Source: Kitasatospora sp. NBC_01266 (GTDB lineage: Bacteria; Actinomycetota; Actinomycetes; Streptomycetales; Streptomycetaceae). Taken from it: a stretch of 64,000 nt of DNA. This document shows, one piece after another, positions 8,766 through 16,580 of the stretch (position 1 is its first letter; each line of letters opens with the position of its first letter). Made by a program: the position numbers and the translations under genes. The notes beneath the pieces are model-generated. The model searched no databases, was not told the origin of the DNA, and saw only the letters and a list, made by a program, of their open reading frames with translations. The stretch is from positions 8,361,814 through 8,425,813 of the forward strand of contig NZ_CP108458.1 in assembly GCF_036242395.1 (NCBI RefSeq). Direction: 5' to 3'.

Positions 8766-9982
8766 GCATCACCGACAGCACCGAAGTGACGGCTACCTGC
8801 CCGGTGCGATTTCCTGCCGCGAGGGAGAACCCCTTCGCCCCGCCCGGCGCCTACCGTCCCCAGGGACACGACGGCGGGCCGATCGAGATCGATCTGGCCT
8901 ACGGCGGCCGGGCCTGGCTGGTCACCCGGCACGCCGACGTGCGGGCGCTGTTCAGCGACAGCCGGTTGAGTTCGGACGCCACCGTCGAGGGCTATCCGCA
9001 GATTCCGCTCTCCTACCGCCGGCAACGTCCCGGTGTCTTCCTGTCCATGGACCCGCCGGACCACGAGCGCGTCCGGAACCTGCTGAGCCGGGAGTTCAGC
9101 GCCGCCGCGGTGGCCGCCCGCCGTCCGGCCATCGAGGAACTCGTGGACCGGCTGCTCGACCGGCTCACCACGGGCGGGCGCCGTTCGGGCGACCTGGTCA
9201 AGGACTTCGCCGACCTGCTGCCGTGCTACGTGTCCGGTTACCTCTACGGAGTCACCGGCGACTACGAGGACTTCGTCCGGCAGTGCATCAACGCCCGGGC
9301 CACCCACGACGGATCGATGGCCAAGCGCCTGGTCGCGGGCGAACGGATGCGGCGCTTCCTCGGTGAGCTGCTGGACGCGAAGGAACGGGAGCCCGGCGAC
9401 GACCTGCTCTCCCGGCTGCTCGCCAACGCGCGTGCGGCCGGCCTCGGACGGGACGACGTCGTCGGCGCGGCCACCCTGCTGCTCGCCGCCAGCCTCGACG
9501 CCACCGCGGCCGTCACGTCCATGACCGTCCTGGCGATCCTGCGGGATCCGGACCTGACGGAACGGATGCGGGCGGATCCGCGCCGCTGGGCCTCCCAGGC
9601 GGTCGAAGAGGGGCTGCGGTACTGGACCGTGATCCAGCACGGCCCGGTGCGTTCCGCCACGGAGGACATCGAACTGGCCGGTCGGAGGATCCGCAAGGGC
9701 GAGTTCGTCATCCTCCACCTGCACTCGGCGAACTGGGATCCGGCGGTCTTCCAGCACCCCGAGGAGTTCGACATCGACCGCGTCCACAACCCGCACCTGG
9801 CCTTCGGACACGGCATCCACCGCTGCCTGGGCGGCGGTCTCGGCACCCTGGAGGCGACCATCGCCCTGGAGCGGATCTTCACCGGACTGCCGAACCTTCG
9901 GCTCGACATCGCCGAGGACGATCTCGCGTACCGCCATGAGGACCTCGTCTACGGCGTGCGCAGCCTTCCGGTCGCATGGTGA
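8762..9982 (+). CDS. Cytochrome P450 with atypical I-helix
   Basis: 406 residues, typical of soluble actinomycete P450s. The heme-binding loop is FGHGIHRCLGG, and the K-helix ExxR is in VEEGLRYW. In the I-helix, where (A/G)Gx(D/E)TT is normal, the sequence reads ASLDAT: the acid is kept but the first Thr, usually involved in dioxygen activation, is Ala. This can occur in P450s that use substrate hydroxyls for proton delivery or do non-standard chemistry. Coupled by ATGA to the epimerase gene, and its final codons overlap the transketolase start. A ferredoxin gene is not seen next to it. Confidence 0.92.
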   Translation: MSITDSTEVTATCPVRFPAARENPFAPPGAYRPQGHDGGPIEIDLAYGGRAWLVTRHADVRALFSDSRLSSDATVEGYPQIPLSYRRQRPGVFLSMDPPDHERVRNLLSREFSAAAVAARRPAIEELVDRLLDRLTTGGRRSGDLVKDFADLLPCYVSGYLYGVTGDYEDFVRQCINARATHDGSMAKRLVAGERMRRFLGELLDAKEREPGDDLLSRLLANARAAGLGRDDVVGAATLLLAASLDATAAVTSMTVLAILRDPDLTERMRADPRRWASQAVEEGLRYWTVIQHGPVRSATEDIELAGRRIRKGEFVILHLHSANWDPAVFQHPEEFDIDRVHNPHLAFGHGIHRCLGGGLGTLEATIALERIFTGLPNLRLDIAEDDLAYRHEDLVYGVRSLPVAW

Positions 9983-10767
9983 CCCGACCCGGCAGGCCGG
10001 TCCCTCCCGGTGCCGCACCGGGGCGGGGCGGGCCTGAACAGGTGGCGGAAACCGTGCCCGGACCGCTGCCGCGAACACCGCCGAAGGCCGCGCTCACCTA
10101 CCAGGACCTGCCACGGCTGATGTCCGTGATGACGGGCGACGAGAAGCACGGAGCGAGCGCCACCTCGACGCTCGACGTCCTCTGGGTGCTGTACGACAAG
10201 GTCCTGCGGGTGTCCCCGGAGCAGCCGGACGCCGCGGACCGCGACCGCTTCCTGCTGTCCAAGGGCCACGGTCCGATGGCCTACTACTCCGTCCTCGCGG
10301 CCAAGGGCTTCGTTCCGCTGGACGAGCTCGCCACCTTCGGCCGCGCTGGATCGACGCTCGGCCACCACCCGGACCGGACCCTGGTCGCCGGCGTCGAGAT
10401 GTCGAGCGGCTCGCTCGGCCACGGACTGCCACTGGCCACCGGAACGGCCTTGGGGCTGCGGGCGCAGGGGCGCACAGAGCCGAGGGTCTTCTGCCTCATC
10501 GGGGACGGCGAACTGGACGAGGGCAGCAACCACGAGGCGATCGCCTTCGCCGGTACGCAGAAACTCGAATCCCTCACCGCCATCGTGATCGACAACAAGT
10601 CGGCGACCCATGGCTGGCAGGGAGGCATCGCCGACCGGTTCAGCCGCGAGGGGTGGTCCGCCGTGACCGTGGACGGCCGCGATCACGGCCGGATCGAGCA
10701 GGCCCTGACCATGCGGCACACCGGCCGCCCGCACGCCGTGATCGCCACGACAGAGACCGGGAGGTGA
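9976..10767 (+). CDS. Transketolase, N-terminal (TPP-binding) subunit
   Basis: 263 residues from the ATG at 9976; GTG at 9979, which overlaps the P450 stop, is an equal alternative. It has the transketolase N-half landmarks: LSKGHG, SSGSLGHGLPLATG, and the thiamine-diphosphate Mg motif GDGELDEGSNHEA...VIDNK. The first 35 residues are Pro/Gly-rich and not part of the fold. With the following gene it forms a split transketolase, like other two-subunit enzymes that transfer a two-carbon ketol unit between sugars. A dedicated copy in a secondary-metabolism operon points to building or shortening a sugar carbon chain for the product. Confidence 0.88.
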   Translation: MVTRPGRPVPPGAAPGRGGPEQVAETVPGPLPRTPPKAALTYQDLPRLMSVMTGDEKHGASATSTLDVLWVLYDKVLRVSPEQPDAADRDRFLLSKGHGPMAYYSVLAAKGFVPLDELATFGRAGSTLGHHPDRTLVAGVEMSSGSLGHGLPLATGTALGLRAQGRTEPRVFCLIGDGELDEGSNHEAIAFAGTQKLESLTAIVIDNKSATHGWQGGIADRFSREGWSAVTVDGRDHGRIEQALTMRHTGRPHAVIATTETGR

Positions 10768-11657
10768 CGCAGACCGTGCGCAGACAATTCGCGCTCGCTG
10801 CCACCCGTCTGCTCGACGAGGACCCCGACACGGCCGTCGTCCTCGCGGACATCAGTGCCGTGAGGTTCGCGGTGGCCTGGGCCCGCCACCCCAAGCGGGT
10901 CATCAACGTGGGCATCCGCGAGCAGCTGATGATGGGTGTAGCCGGAGGGCTGGCACTCACCGGGATGCGGCCGATCGTGCACACCTACGCGCCCTTCCTG
11001 GTATCGCGTCCGTTCGAGCAGATCAAGCTGGACTTCGGCCACCAGGACGTCGGGGCGGTGCTGGTGAGCATCGGCGCCTCCTACGACCTGGCCAGCTGCG
11101 GCCGCACCCACCACGGTCCCGAGGACGTGGCGCTCATCGACACCCAGGGCGACTGGGAAGTCCACGTACCCGGCCACCGGGACGAGGTCGAACCGCTGCT
11201 CCGCGCCGCGGTGCGCGGCGGCGGCCGTGCCTACATCCGCCTCTCGGAGCGGGCCAACGGCACAGCACACGCGCCGGAGCCCGGTCGGTTCCGGGTGCTG
11301 CGCCGAGGCCGCCTGGGAACCGTCCTGGCGGTCGGCCCCATGCTGGAAGCGAGCCTGGAAGCCACTCGCGCGATGGACGTCAACCTGTTGTACGCGACGA
11401 CGGTCAGGCCGTTCGACGCGGCGACGCTGCTGTCGACCCTCGCAGCACCGGCCGTGGCACTGGTCGAGCCCTACCTCGCCGGCACCTCGGCGCGGTTGGT
11501 CAGCGAAGCGCTGACGGACGTGCCGCACCGGCTGCTCAGCCTGGGTGTCGGCCGTGCGGAGGTGCGTGCCTACGGAACGGTGGAGGACCACGACCGGATC
11601 CACGGGCTGGACGCACGGAGTCTGCGGCAGCGCTTCGACACCTTCTTCGGCCGCTGA
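10764..11657 (+). CDS. Transketolase, C-terminal (pyrimidine-binding) subunit
   Basis: 297 residues from the GTG that overlaps the previous stop (GTGA); a second GTG 12 bases later is possible. The catalytic Glu that activates thiamine diphosphate is in INVGIREQLMMGVAGGLAL, and the pyrimidine domain is followed by the transketolase C-terminal domain (VEPYLAGTSARLVSEAL). It pairs with the N-terminal subunit just upstream. It is the last gene of operon A1; 88 bp separate it from the convergent LacI-type gene. Confidence 0.88.
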   Translation: MTQTVRRQFALAATRLLDEDPDTAVVLADISAVRFAVAWARHPKRVINVGIREQLMMGVAGGLALTGMRPIVHTYAPFLVSRPFEQIKLDFGHQDVGAVLVSIGASYDLASCGRTHHGPEDVALIDTQGDWEVHVPGHRDEVEPLLRAAVRGGGRAYIRLSERANGTAHAPEPGRFRVLRRGRLGTVLAVGPMLEASLEATRAMDVNLLYATTVRPFDAATLLSTLAAPAVALVEPYLAGTSARLVSEALTDVPHRLLSLGVGRAEVRAYGTVEDHDRIHGLDARSLRQRFDTFFGR

Positions 11658-11745
11658 GCGGGGGTGAAGAATGAGCAGACAGCACGGAGTCGCACGACGG
11701 GGGCCGATGACGCCCGGTCAACCGGCCCGGAGGACCAGGACGGGC

Positions 11746-12810
11746 TCAGCCCGGCAGGGCCGCCCCGCCCACGGTCGAAGCCCTGACCACGAGTTCCGGA
11801 TGAACCACCGAGACCTTCGGACCCCGATCCGACTGCCCGAATTCCGCCGCGACCAGTCGGACCGCCTCCGTCCCGAGGCTCCGCTTGTCCACGTACAGGG
11901 TGGTCAGCGCGGGCTCCACGAGTTCCGCCAGGCCCAGGCCGTCGAATCCGATGACGGCGCAGTCCTCCGGTACCGCCCGACCGAGCCTGCGCAGCCCGCG
12001 GGTGGCACCGACCGCCACGATGTCGTTGTAGGCCAGAACCGCTGTGATGTCCGGCTGGTCCTCGATCAACCGACCGATGGCGTCCTCTCCGCCGGCGACC
12101 GAGTTGACCGAGCGCTGCAGGCGCCGGGGGTCCGCAACCAGTCCGGCTTCCCGGAGCAGGTCGAGGACGATCCGACCGCGCGGACCGATGGCCTCGCCCG
12201 CTCCGGTCGGCCGACTCGCGTCCAGGACACCGATGTCGCGATGGCCGAGGTCGACCAGGTGGCGGACTGCCGCCGCCAATCCGCTGCGCAGGTCGATGTC
12301 GACGCGGTTGAACGTCGCCGCCGCGGTGTCGGACTCCTCCCAGTCGAACAGCGCGAAGGGGATCCCGGCCTCGACGGCGCTGCGCACCGACTCGTCGAAC
12401 TCCAGATAGCCCACGAACGCGTCAGCCTGACCGGCGATCAGCTCAAGGCCCACCCGCTCACCATCGGGTGTGGAGCCGGTCTGGTGGATGACCACGTGCC
12501 AGCCCATCTCCGCGGCGGACTCCAGAATGCCGTTCGCCACCTCGGGGAAGAACGGATTGGTGATGTTGGGCAGCAGCAGGCCCAAGGTGACGGTCTCCTG
12601 CCGCACCATGGCACGCGCGAATCGATTCGGGCGGTAGCCGAGCGACCTGACGACGTCGAGCACCCGCTCCCGGGTGGTCGGATCGATCTCGCCCTTGCCG
12701 TTGATCGCGCGAGAGACCGTCTGGCGGGACACCCCGGCAGTTCGCGCCACGTCCTCGATGGTGACGCGCCGAGCGGTCGACCCGAAAGCACCCGCATGCG
12801 AACTCTTCAT
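11746..12810 (-). CDS. LacI-family transcriptional regulator
   Basis: 354 residues from the ATG at 12810. The frame is open for 52 more codons upstream, but those are low-complexity and the homology starts just after this ATG. The LacI helix-turn-helix is VTIEDVARTAGVSRQTVSRAINGKGEI, followed by the hinge (GYRPNRFARAMV) and a periplasmic-binding-protein-like effector domain ending in VVHPELVVRAST. Such proteins usually bind a sugar. It faces the end of operon A1. A strong palindrome lies about 190 bp upstream of its start and is the likely operator. It may control the sugar gene remnant beginning at 13098, the cluster, or both. Confidence 0.88.
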   Translation of the reverse strand: MKSSHAGAFGSTARRVTIEDVARTAGVSRQTVSRAINGKGEIDPTTRERVLDVVRSLGYRPNRFARAMVRQETVTLGLLLPNITNPFFPEVANGILESAAEMGWHVVIHQTGSTPDGERVGLELIAGQADAFVGYLEFDESVRSAVEAGIPFALFDWEESDTAAATFNRVDIDLRSGLAAAVRHLVDLGHRDIGVLDASRPTGAGEAIGPRGRIVLDLLREAGLVADPRRLQRSVNSVAGGEDAIGRLIEDQPDITAVLAYNDIVAVGATRGLRRLGRAVPEDCAVIGFDGLGLAELVEPALTTLYVDKRSLGTEAVRLVAAEFGQSDRGPKVSVVHPELVVRASTVGGAALPG

Positions 12811-12997
12811 CTGGGACTCCTGGCGAGCGGCCAGGCACCGCCCCTCTGGCACTGGGTGCGACATCGTTGACGCACCGACAGCATACGCGGCCGGCCCTCG
12901 CTCTCGTCGTCGCCCTTCGGATCCCTCGCTGCGCCCACGAATGGATGAGCTGACTGCTGTTGACACTATTTCAGGCCGTGAGCGAAAATTTGGTGAC

Positions 12998-13033
12998 GTG
13001 AGCGTTCCCGTGAGCGTTCACGGGAACGCTCAC
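12998..13033. promoter_or_regulatory. Palindromic operator, probably for the LacI-type regulator
   Basis: A perfect inverted repeat with 16-bp arms (first arm GTGAGCGTTCCCGTGA) around a 4-bp centre. Each arm itself contains GTGAGCGTTC and GGGAAC elements, and another GTGAGCG lies just upstream at 12978. The sequence resembles LacI-family operators and sits upstream of the lacI-type gene, which points away to the left, and of a short rightward reading frame. It could equally form a hairpin in RNA. Confidence 0.55.
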
Positions 13034-13097
13034 GGGAACACCCTCAAAGACAGTGCGCCCGGCTCGACAGCACCGCATACGGAGACGAGGTAACACA

Positions 13098-13262
13098 TTG
13101 ACGCTGGAACCGGACATAACTCCGCCACGGGACGCGGAGTTCGAGGTCCCGGCCCTGGAGGCCTTCGCGAGCCCCGGGGCACTCCGGCGGCCATCGGCGG
13201 GACGGACTGGAAGCCAGGGAGGGTGGCCGCAAAGGGCGCCTTGGTGCCGCTCGGGCGTTTAG
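13098..13262 (+). CDS. Short open frame behind the LacI-type operator, possibly a gene remnant
   Basis: A 54-codon frame from TTG with GAGGT about 8 bases upstream. The first 30 residues (LEPDITPPRDAEFEVPALEA) look protein-like; the rest does not. Its position about 65 bp downstream of the palindromic operator suggests the start of a former LacI-controlled gene, for example a sugar-processing enzyme, that was cut off. It could also be a chance frame. The stretch from 13263 to 13650 shows no convincing gene. Confidence 0.25.
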   Translation: MTLEPDITPPRDAEFEVPALEAFASPGALRRPSAGRTGSQGGWPQRAPWCRSGV

Positions 13263-13650
13263 CCGGACCGCTCGGCCTGACGCGGCCGGGGAAATTCCGG
13301 GCGGCTTGCCGGCCCCGGCTGCGTGTCAATTGGGCTGCCGGCCGGGAGGAAATATTCGGTGATCACCGCGCTCGACTGCTTATCAGTCGGGGATGGGGTT
13401 CGACCGTCTACGCACTGGCTGGCGTTCGCTCGGGCGTCGGGCCATTGTGCAAGACCGGTTCTGCGTCGGTGGCTGCGGCAGCTGGGCCGGGTCGCAGCGC
13501 AATTGCGCTTGTCTGCCCGAGTCGGCAGTCGGGACCGTAGTCGACCGTGCGCCAGGAGGGGGAGTGAGTGCAGGTATGCGGGCGCAGCCCGCCACAGGGG
13601 CCTGAGTCGCCCTGTCGGCCGACGGAGTCGATCAGCTCGAATGCCTGACC

Positions 13651-13685
13651 GTGCTTCCGTGCGGGAATTCCCGCCACGGAAGCAC
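13651..13685. terminator. Hairpin terminator-like element
   Basis: An 11-bp outer stem (GTGCTTCCGTG with CACGGAAGCAC) and a 5-bp inner stem (CGGGA with TCCCG) separated by one bulged C. It lies 50 bp past the stop of the leftward 41-residue peptide gene and probably ends that transcript. No U-tract follows, which is common in streptomycetes. Confidence 0.6.
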
Positions 13686-13735
13686 GATCAGCGATGGGGT
13701 GCGTCAGCGGTAGCGAAGGAATTCGCTGATCACGC

Positions 13736-13861
13736 TTACGGCTTTCCCATCTTGAACGAGCGGTCGTCGGCCTCCTCCAGCTCGGTGATCCAAGCCTCGA
13801 AGTCCGCGATCTCCTCGACGGTCAGCGCCGTCCGAGTCTCCTCGACGAGTGCGACGGACAT
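13736..13861 (-). CDS. 41-residue acidic peptide, possible peptide precursor
   Basis: A short gene with an excellent ribosome binding site (AAGGAGGTGG, 6-8 bases before ATG), a candidate promoter and a downstream hairpin, so it is probably expressed despite its size. The peptide begins MSVALVEETRTALTVEEIAD, has a strongly acidic, helix-prone middle, no cysteine, and a short basic tail ending SFKMGKP. That acidic-leader/basic-tail shape resembles RiPP precursors, but no RiPP-modifying enzyme is adjacent. It lies between the two operons of cluster A on the opposite strand. It may be a signalling peptide, a precursor modified by an enzyme elsewhere, or a small regulatory protein. Confidence 0.6.
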   Translation of the reverse strand: MSVALVEETRTALTVEEIADFEAWITELEEADDRSFKMGKP

Positions 13862-13895
13862 TTCTCCACCTCCTTCCCTCTCGAAGTTGGGACCG

Positions 13896-13923
13896 AGATT
13901 ATCAGTTCGGATGGGAATTGCAA
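13896..13923 (-). promoter_or_regulatory. Candidate promoter of the 41-residue peptide gene
   Basis: On the minus strand TTGCAA is followed after 16 bases by TAATCT (or after 14 by GATAAT), about 35 bp upstream of the peptide gene's ATG. The local DNA is clearly AT-richer than its surroundings. Assignment is by consensus only. Confidence 0.4.
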
Positions 13924-14538
13924 GGCATGATTCTCGACCTATGGTCGGCGGGTGTCGGCCGAGACTGTTCGTTTGCCCGCTTTGGGTGTTTCGAGTGAAT
14001 GGTTTCCGGGCATGGGTCGCGGGCCGGGCTATCGACATGCCGGCTGCGGTCATTTATGGTGACGGCTGGAGTTCCGGTAGTGGTGGCACGGCAGGGTTTC
14101 TCGTGCCGGCCATCCGTTCTGTTCGCGCGGCCGGATGGATATCCGGAATGCATTGTATGGTGGAGGGGGATTGACCGGGATGCTTCGCCGCCGGGACAAT
14201 CGGAATTCATTTGGCCCGCCCCGCGGGTGCACGGATTCCTTGCTGCCCGCGACCGGGAGCGGGGTGTCTGCGGGCACTGCCCACCTGGAATCCCGTGAAC
14301 TCGACGCACTCGCCATGGCACGCGATGTCGAGACGTCGACCAAGCGAGACTTCGGCCAAGGCGGCTCCGGGCCGCCGATCGTCATCGTGCCGGACCGCTC
14401 CTGCCGGCCGGAGTTCGGCTCGCACGCGGAGCCGCCGGCCCATCGGGGCCGTTGTCGCGGGGTCTGCGGCGCGCAGACCGCTTGCAGGCCGCTTCCTGTC
14501 GGAGTGCGGCGGGTGGACAGCTCGGAAGGGTGGAGCAG
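13924..14538. other. Long intergenic region before operon A2
   Basis: About 610 bp with AT-rich patches unlike the flanking genes and no convincing gene. It must carry the promoter of operon A2. A frame at 14315-14542 (begins ARDVETSTKRDFGQG) is weakly protein-like but I cannot assign it. No clear -10/-35 pair stands out. Confidence 0.4.
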
Positions 14539-15342
14539 GTGACCGGTGCGAAGGACATCGAAGCGAACGGGGCGGGCGGGTTGGCAGGGGATCGGCCGGT
14601 GCGGGGGCCGCTGGTCGGCAAGACCGCTCTGGTGACCGGTGGTTCACGTGGTGTCGGCCGGGGGATCGTCGAGCGGTTGGTCCGTGACGGCGCGGTGGTG
14701 GTGATCGGCTTCCGCGAGGACGCGGCCGCGGCCGCGGCGGTGGCGGCCCGCATGGCAGCCGTGGGCGGCCTGGTCCACCCCGTGCAGGCGGACCTGACGC
14801 GACCCGGTGAGGTGGCGCGGTTCTTCGCCGTCGGCGAGGAACTCACCGGCGGGATCGACATCCTGGTGAACAACGCCGCCACCATGCTCCGGGGCAAGTT
14901 CGCCGACGCCACGGAGGAGGACTTCGACCGGATCATGGCGCTCAACGTCAAGGTTCCGTTCCTCGCCATCCAGCAGGCCGCCCACCGGCTCCGGGACGGC
15001 GGACGCATCGTCAACATCTCCTCCACCGCCACTGTGCTGGCCCACCCCTCGCAGGCCGCCTACTCGGCCAGCAAGGCGGCGCTCGACCAGTTGACCAGGG
15101 TCGCGGCGAAGGAGTTCGCCAAGCGCGGTGTCACCGTCAACACCGTCTCACCCGGCGGCGTGGAGACCGAGGAGGTCGTGGCCGGCGTCCGGCCCGAGGT
15201 GCTCCAGCAGTGGCGCCGCTCGAGTGCCTTCGGCCGGCTCGGGCTGCCGCAGGACATCGCCGACGTGGTCGGCTTCCTGGTCGGGCCCGATGCCAGATGG
15301 CTGTCCGGCCAGAACCTGCAAGCCGCAGGAGGGGCGGTCTGA
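14539..15342 (+). CDS. Short-chain dehydrogenase/reductase (SDR)
   Basis: 267 residues from the GTG at 14539, which follows GAAGGGTGGAG; upstream frame is open but lacks homology. Classical SDR features: cofactor motif ALVTGGSRGVGRGI, NNAA motif (ILVNNAATML), and the Ser-Tyr-Lys triad in NISSTA...AAYSASKAALDQ. FabG-type SDRs reduce beta-ketoacyl-ACP, which fits the ACP-KS-ACP protein encoded two genes downstream. It could instead oxidise a sugar hydroxyl. It is the first gene of operon A2, preceded by a long intergenic region. Confidence 0.87.
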   Translation: MTGAKDIEANGAGGLAGDRPVRGPLVGKTALVTGGSRGVGRGIVERLVRDGAVVVIGFREDAAAAAAVAARMAAVGGLVHPVQADLTRPGEVARFFAVGEELTGGIDILVNNAATMLRGKFADATEEDFDRIMALNVKVPFLAIQQAAHRLRDGGRIVNISSTATVLAHPSQAAYSASKAALDQLTRVAAKEFAKRGVTVNTVSPGGVETEEVVAGVRPEVLQQWRRSSAFGRLGLPQDIADVVGFLVGPDARWLSGQNLQAAGGAV

Positions 15343-15489
15343 TGGCGGTGCTCGATAGCCGCTCGGGCCGGGCAGGAGGGCTCGGTCACCCGCTCTCCTG
15401 CCCGCCCCAGCTGGACGAACCCTCGCGACGAGCTGACCGCCCAGGTGGGCGGGCCCCGCGCCCGCTCGGACAAGAAACGGACCCCGGAG

Positions 15490-16527
15490 ATGACCTCACA
15501 CCACGGCGAGCGGTCGCTGGGCCTCTACTTCTTCTCCGCCCTGGAGGACGGCGCCAGGGGCGACGCCGCGGGTTACCGCCTGCTGCTCGATGCGGCACGA
15601 GCCGCTGACGACGGGGGACTTGACTTCCTGTGGCTTCCCGAGCGCCACTTCACACGGTTCGGCGGCGCACACCCGAACCCGTCCGTGGTGGCGGCCGCGG
15701 TGGCGGTGACCACCCGGCGGATCCGGATCCGAGCGGGCAGCGTGGTGCTCCCGCTGCACGATCCGCTCCGGGTCGCGGAGGAATGGGCGGTCGTGGACAA
15801 CCTGTCGGACGGGCGGGTGGAGATCGCCTCGGCCGCCGGCTGGAACCCGCGGGACTTCGTGTTGGCGCCGGAGGCTTACGCGGACCGCGCCGCACTGGCC
15901 CACGAGAACCTGCGAACCGTGCGGGACCTGTGGGCCGGAAGCGAGGTGTGCCGCACCGGCGCGCTCGGCGAACGGTACGCCGTGCGCTCGTACCCGCGGC
16001 CGGTCCAGGCCGTCCTGCCCCACTGGGTCACCGCCGCCGGCAACCCCGAGACGTTCGAGTACGCCGGCCGGATCGGCGCGGGAGTCCTCACCAGCTACGG
16101 TGCGTTCACCGCCGCCCAGCTCACGGAGCGGATCGCGGTCTACCGCCGTGCCTTCGAGGAGCACCACGGTGGGACGGGCCGGGTGTCGGTGATGGCACAC
16201 GCCGCCATCGGGGCCTCGGGGCAGCAGGTCCGCAGCGAGGCCGAGCAGCCGCTCCGCCGGTACCTGGCCAGCTACGCGAGCCAGCAGGAGGCGCGCGGTG
16301 ACCAGCGGACGGTCGAGAAGAGCCTGGACTTCGCGGCGCAGCGCTACCTGCGGGGCCGGTCGCTGATCGGCGACCGGAACGAGGTGCTCGCGGTCCTGCG
16401 GAACATCTTCGCCACCGGTGCCGACGAGGTGGCCTGCCTGGTCGACTTCGGCGTGCCGCGGCGGACCGTGCTCGGCACCGTCGACGAACTCGCCGAGATC
16501 CAGGCAGCCCTGCCCCGACTCCCCTGA
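15490..16527 (+). CDS. MupA/Atu3640-type luciferase-like monooxygenase
   Basis: About 345 residues. The N-terminus (SLGLYFFSALED), then LWLPERHFTRFGGAHPNPSV, RAGSVVLPLHDPLRVAEEWAVVDNLSDGRVEIASAAGWNP, match the flavin-dependent monooxygenase subfamily found inside or beside NRPS/PKS clusters, exemplified by MupA of mupirocin. These enzymes act on carrier-bound acyl chains. The start is uncertain: ATG at 15490 has GGAG directly adjacent, while an in-frame GTG at 15445 is 15 codons earlier. The 147 bp after the SDR gene also hold an overlapping ATG frame coupled to the SDR stop that looks spurious. The next gene encodes the ACP-KS-ACP protein it probably serves. Confidence 0.87.
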   Translation: MTSHHGERSLGLYFFSALEDGARGDAAGYRLLLDAARAADDGGLDFLWLPERHFTRFGGAHPNPSVVAAAVAVTTRRIRIRAGSVVLPLHDPLRVAEEWAVVDNLSDGRVEIASAAGWNPRDFVLAPEAYADRAALAHENLRTVRDLWAGSEVCRTGALGERYAVRSYPRPVQAVLPHWVTAAGNPETFEYAGRIGAGVLTSYGAFTAAQLTERIAVYRRAFEEHHGGTGRVSVMAHAAIGASGQQVRSEAEQPLRRYLASYASQQEARGDQRTVEKSLDFAAQRYLRGRSLIGDRNEVLAVLRNIFATGADEVACLVDFGVPRRTVLGTVDELAEIQAALPRLP

Positions 16528-16580
16528 GCCCGCACCGTGTCCAGCAGGGCCGCCGGCCGTGCCGAGAGGAAAGGATCACC

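Noticed and set aside
13736..13861. Lanthipeptide or thiopeptide precursor
   Set aside because: The peptide has no Cys, and no LanB/C/M, YcaO or dehydratase gene is adjacent, so only a general precursor-like label is kept.
13323..14174. Plus-strand 283-codon frame across the peptide gene
   Set aside because: Low-complexity after the first 30 codons and antisense to a peptide gene with a strong ribosome binding site and terminator.
15342..15608. ATG frame coupled to the SDR stop
   Set aside because: It overlaps the MupA-type gene in another frame and has Arg/Pro-rich composition; coupling alone is not enough.
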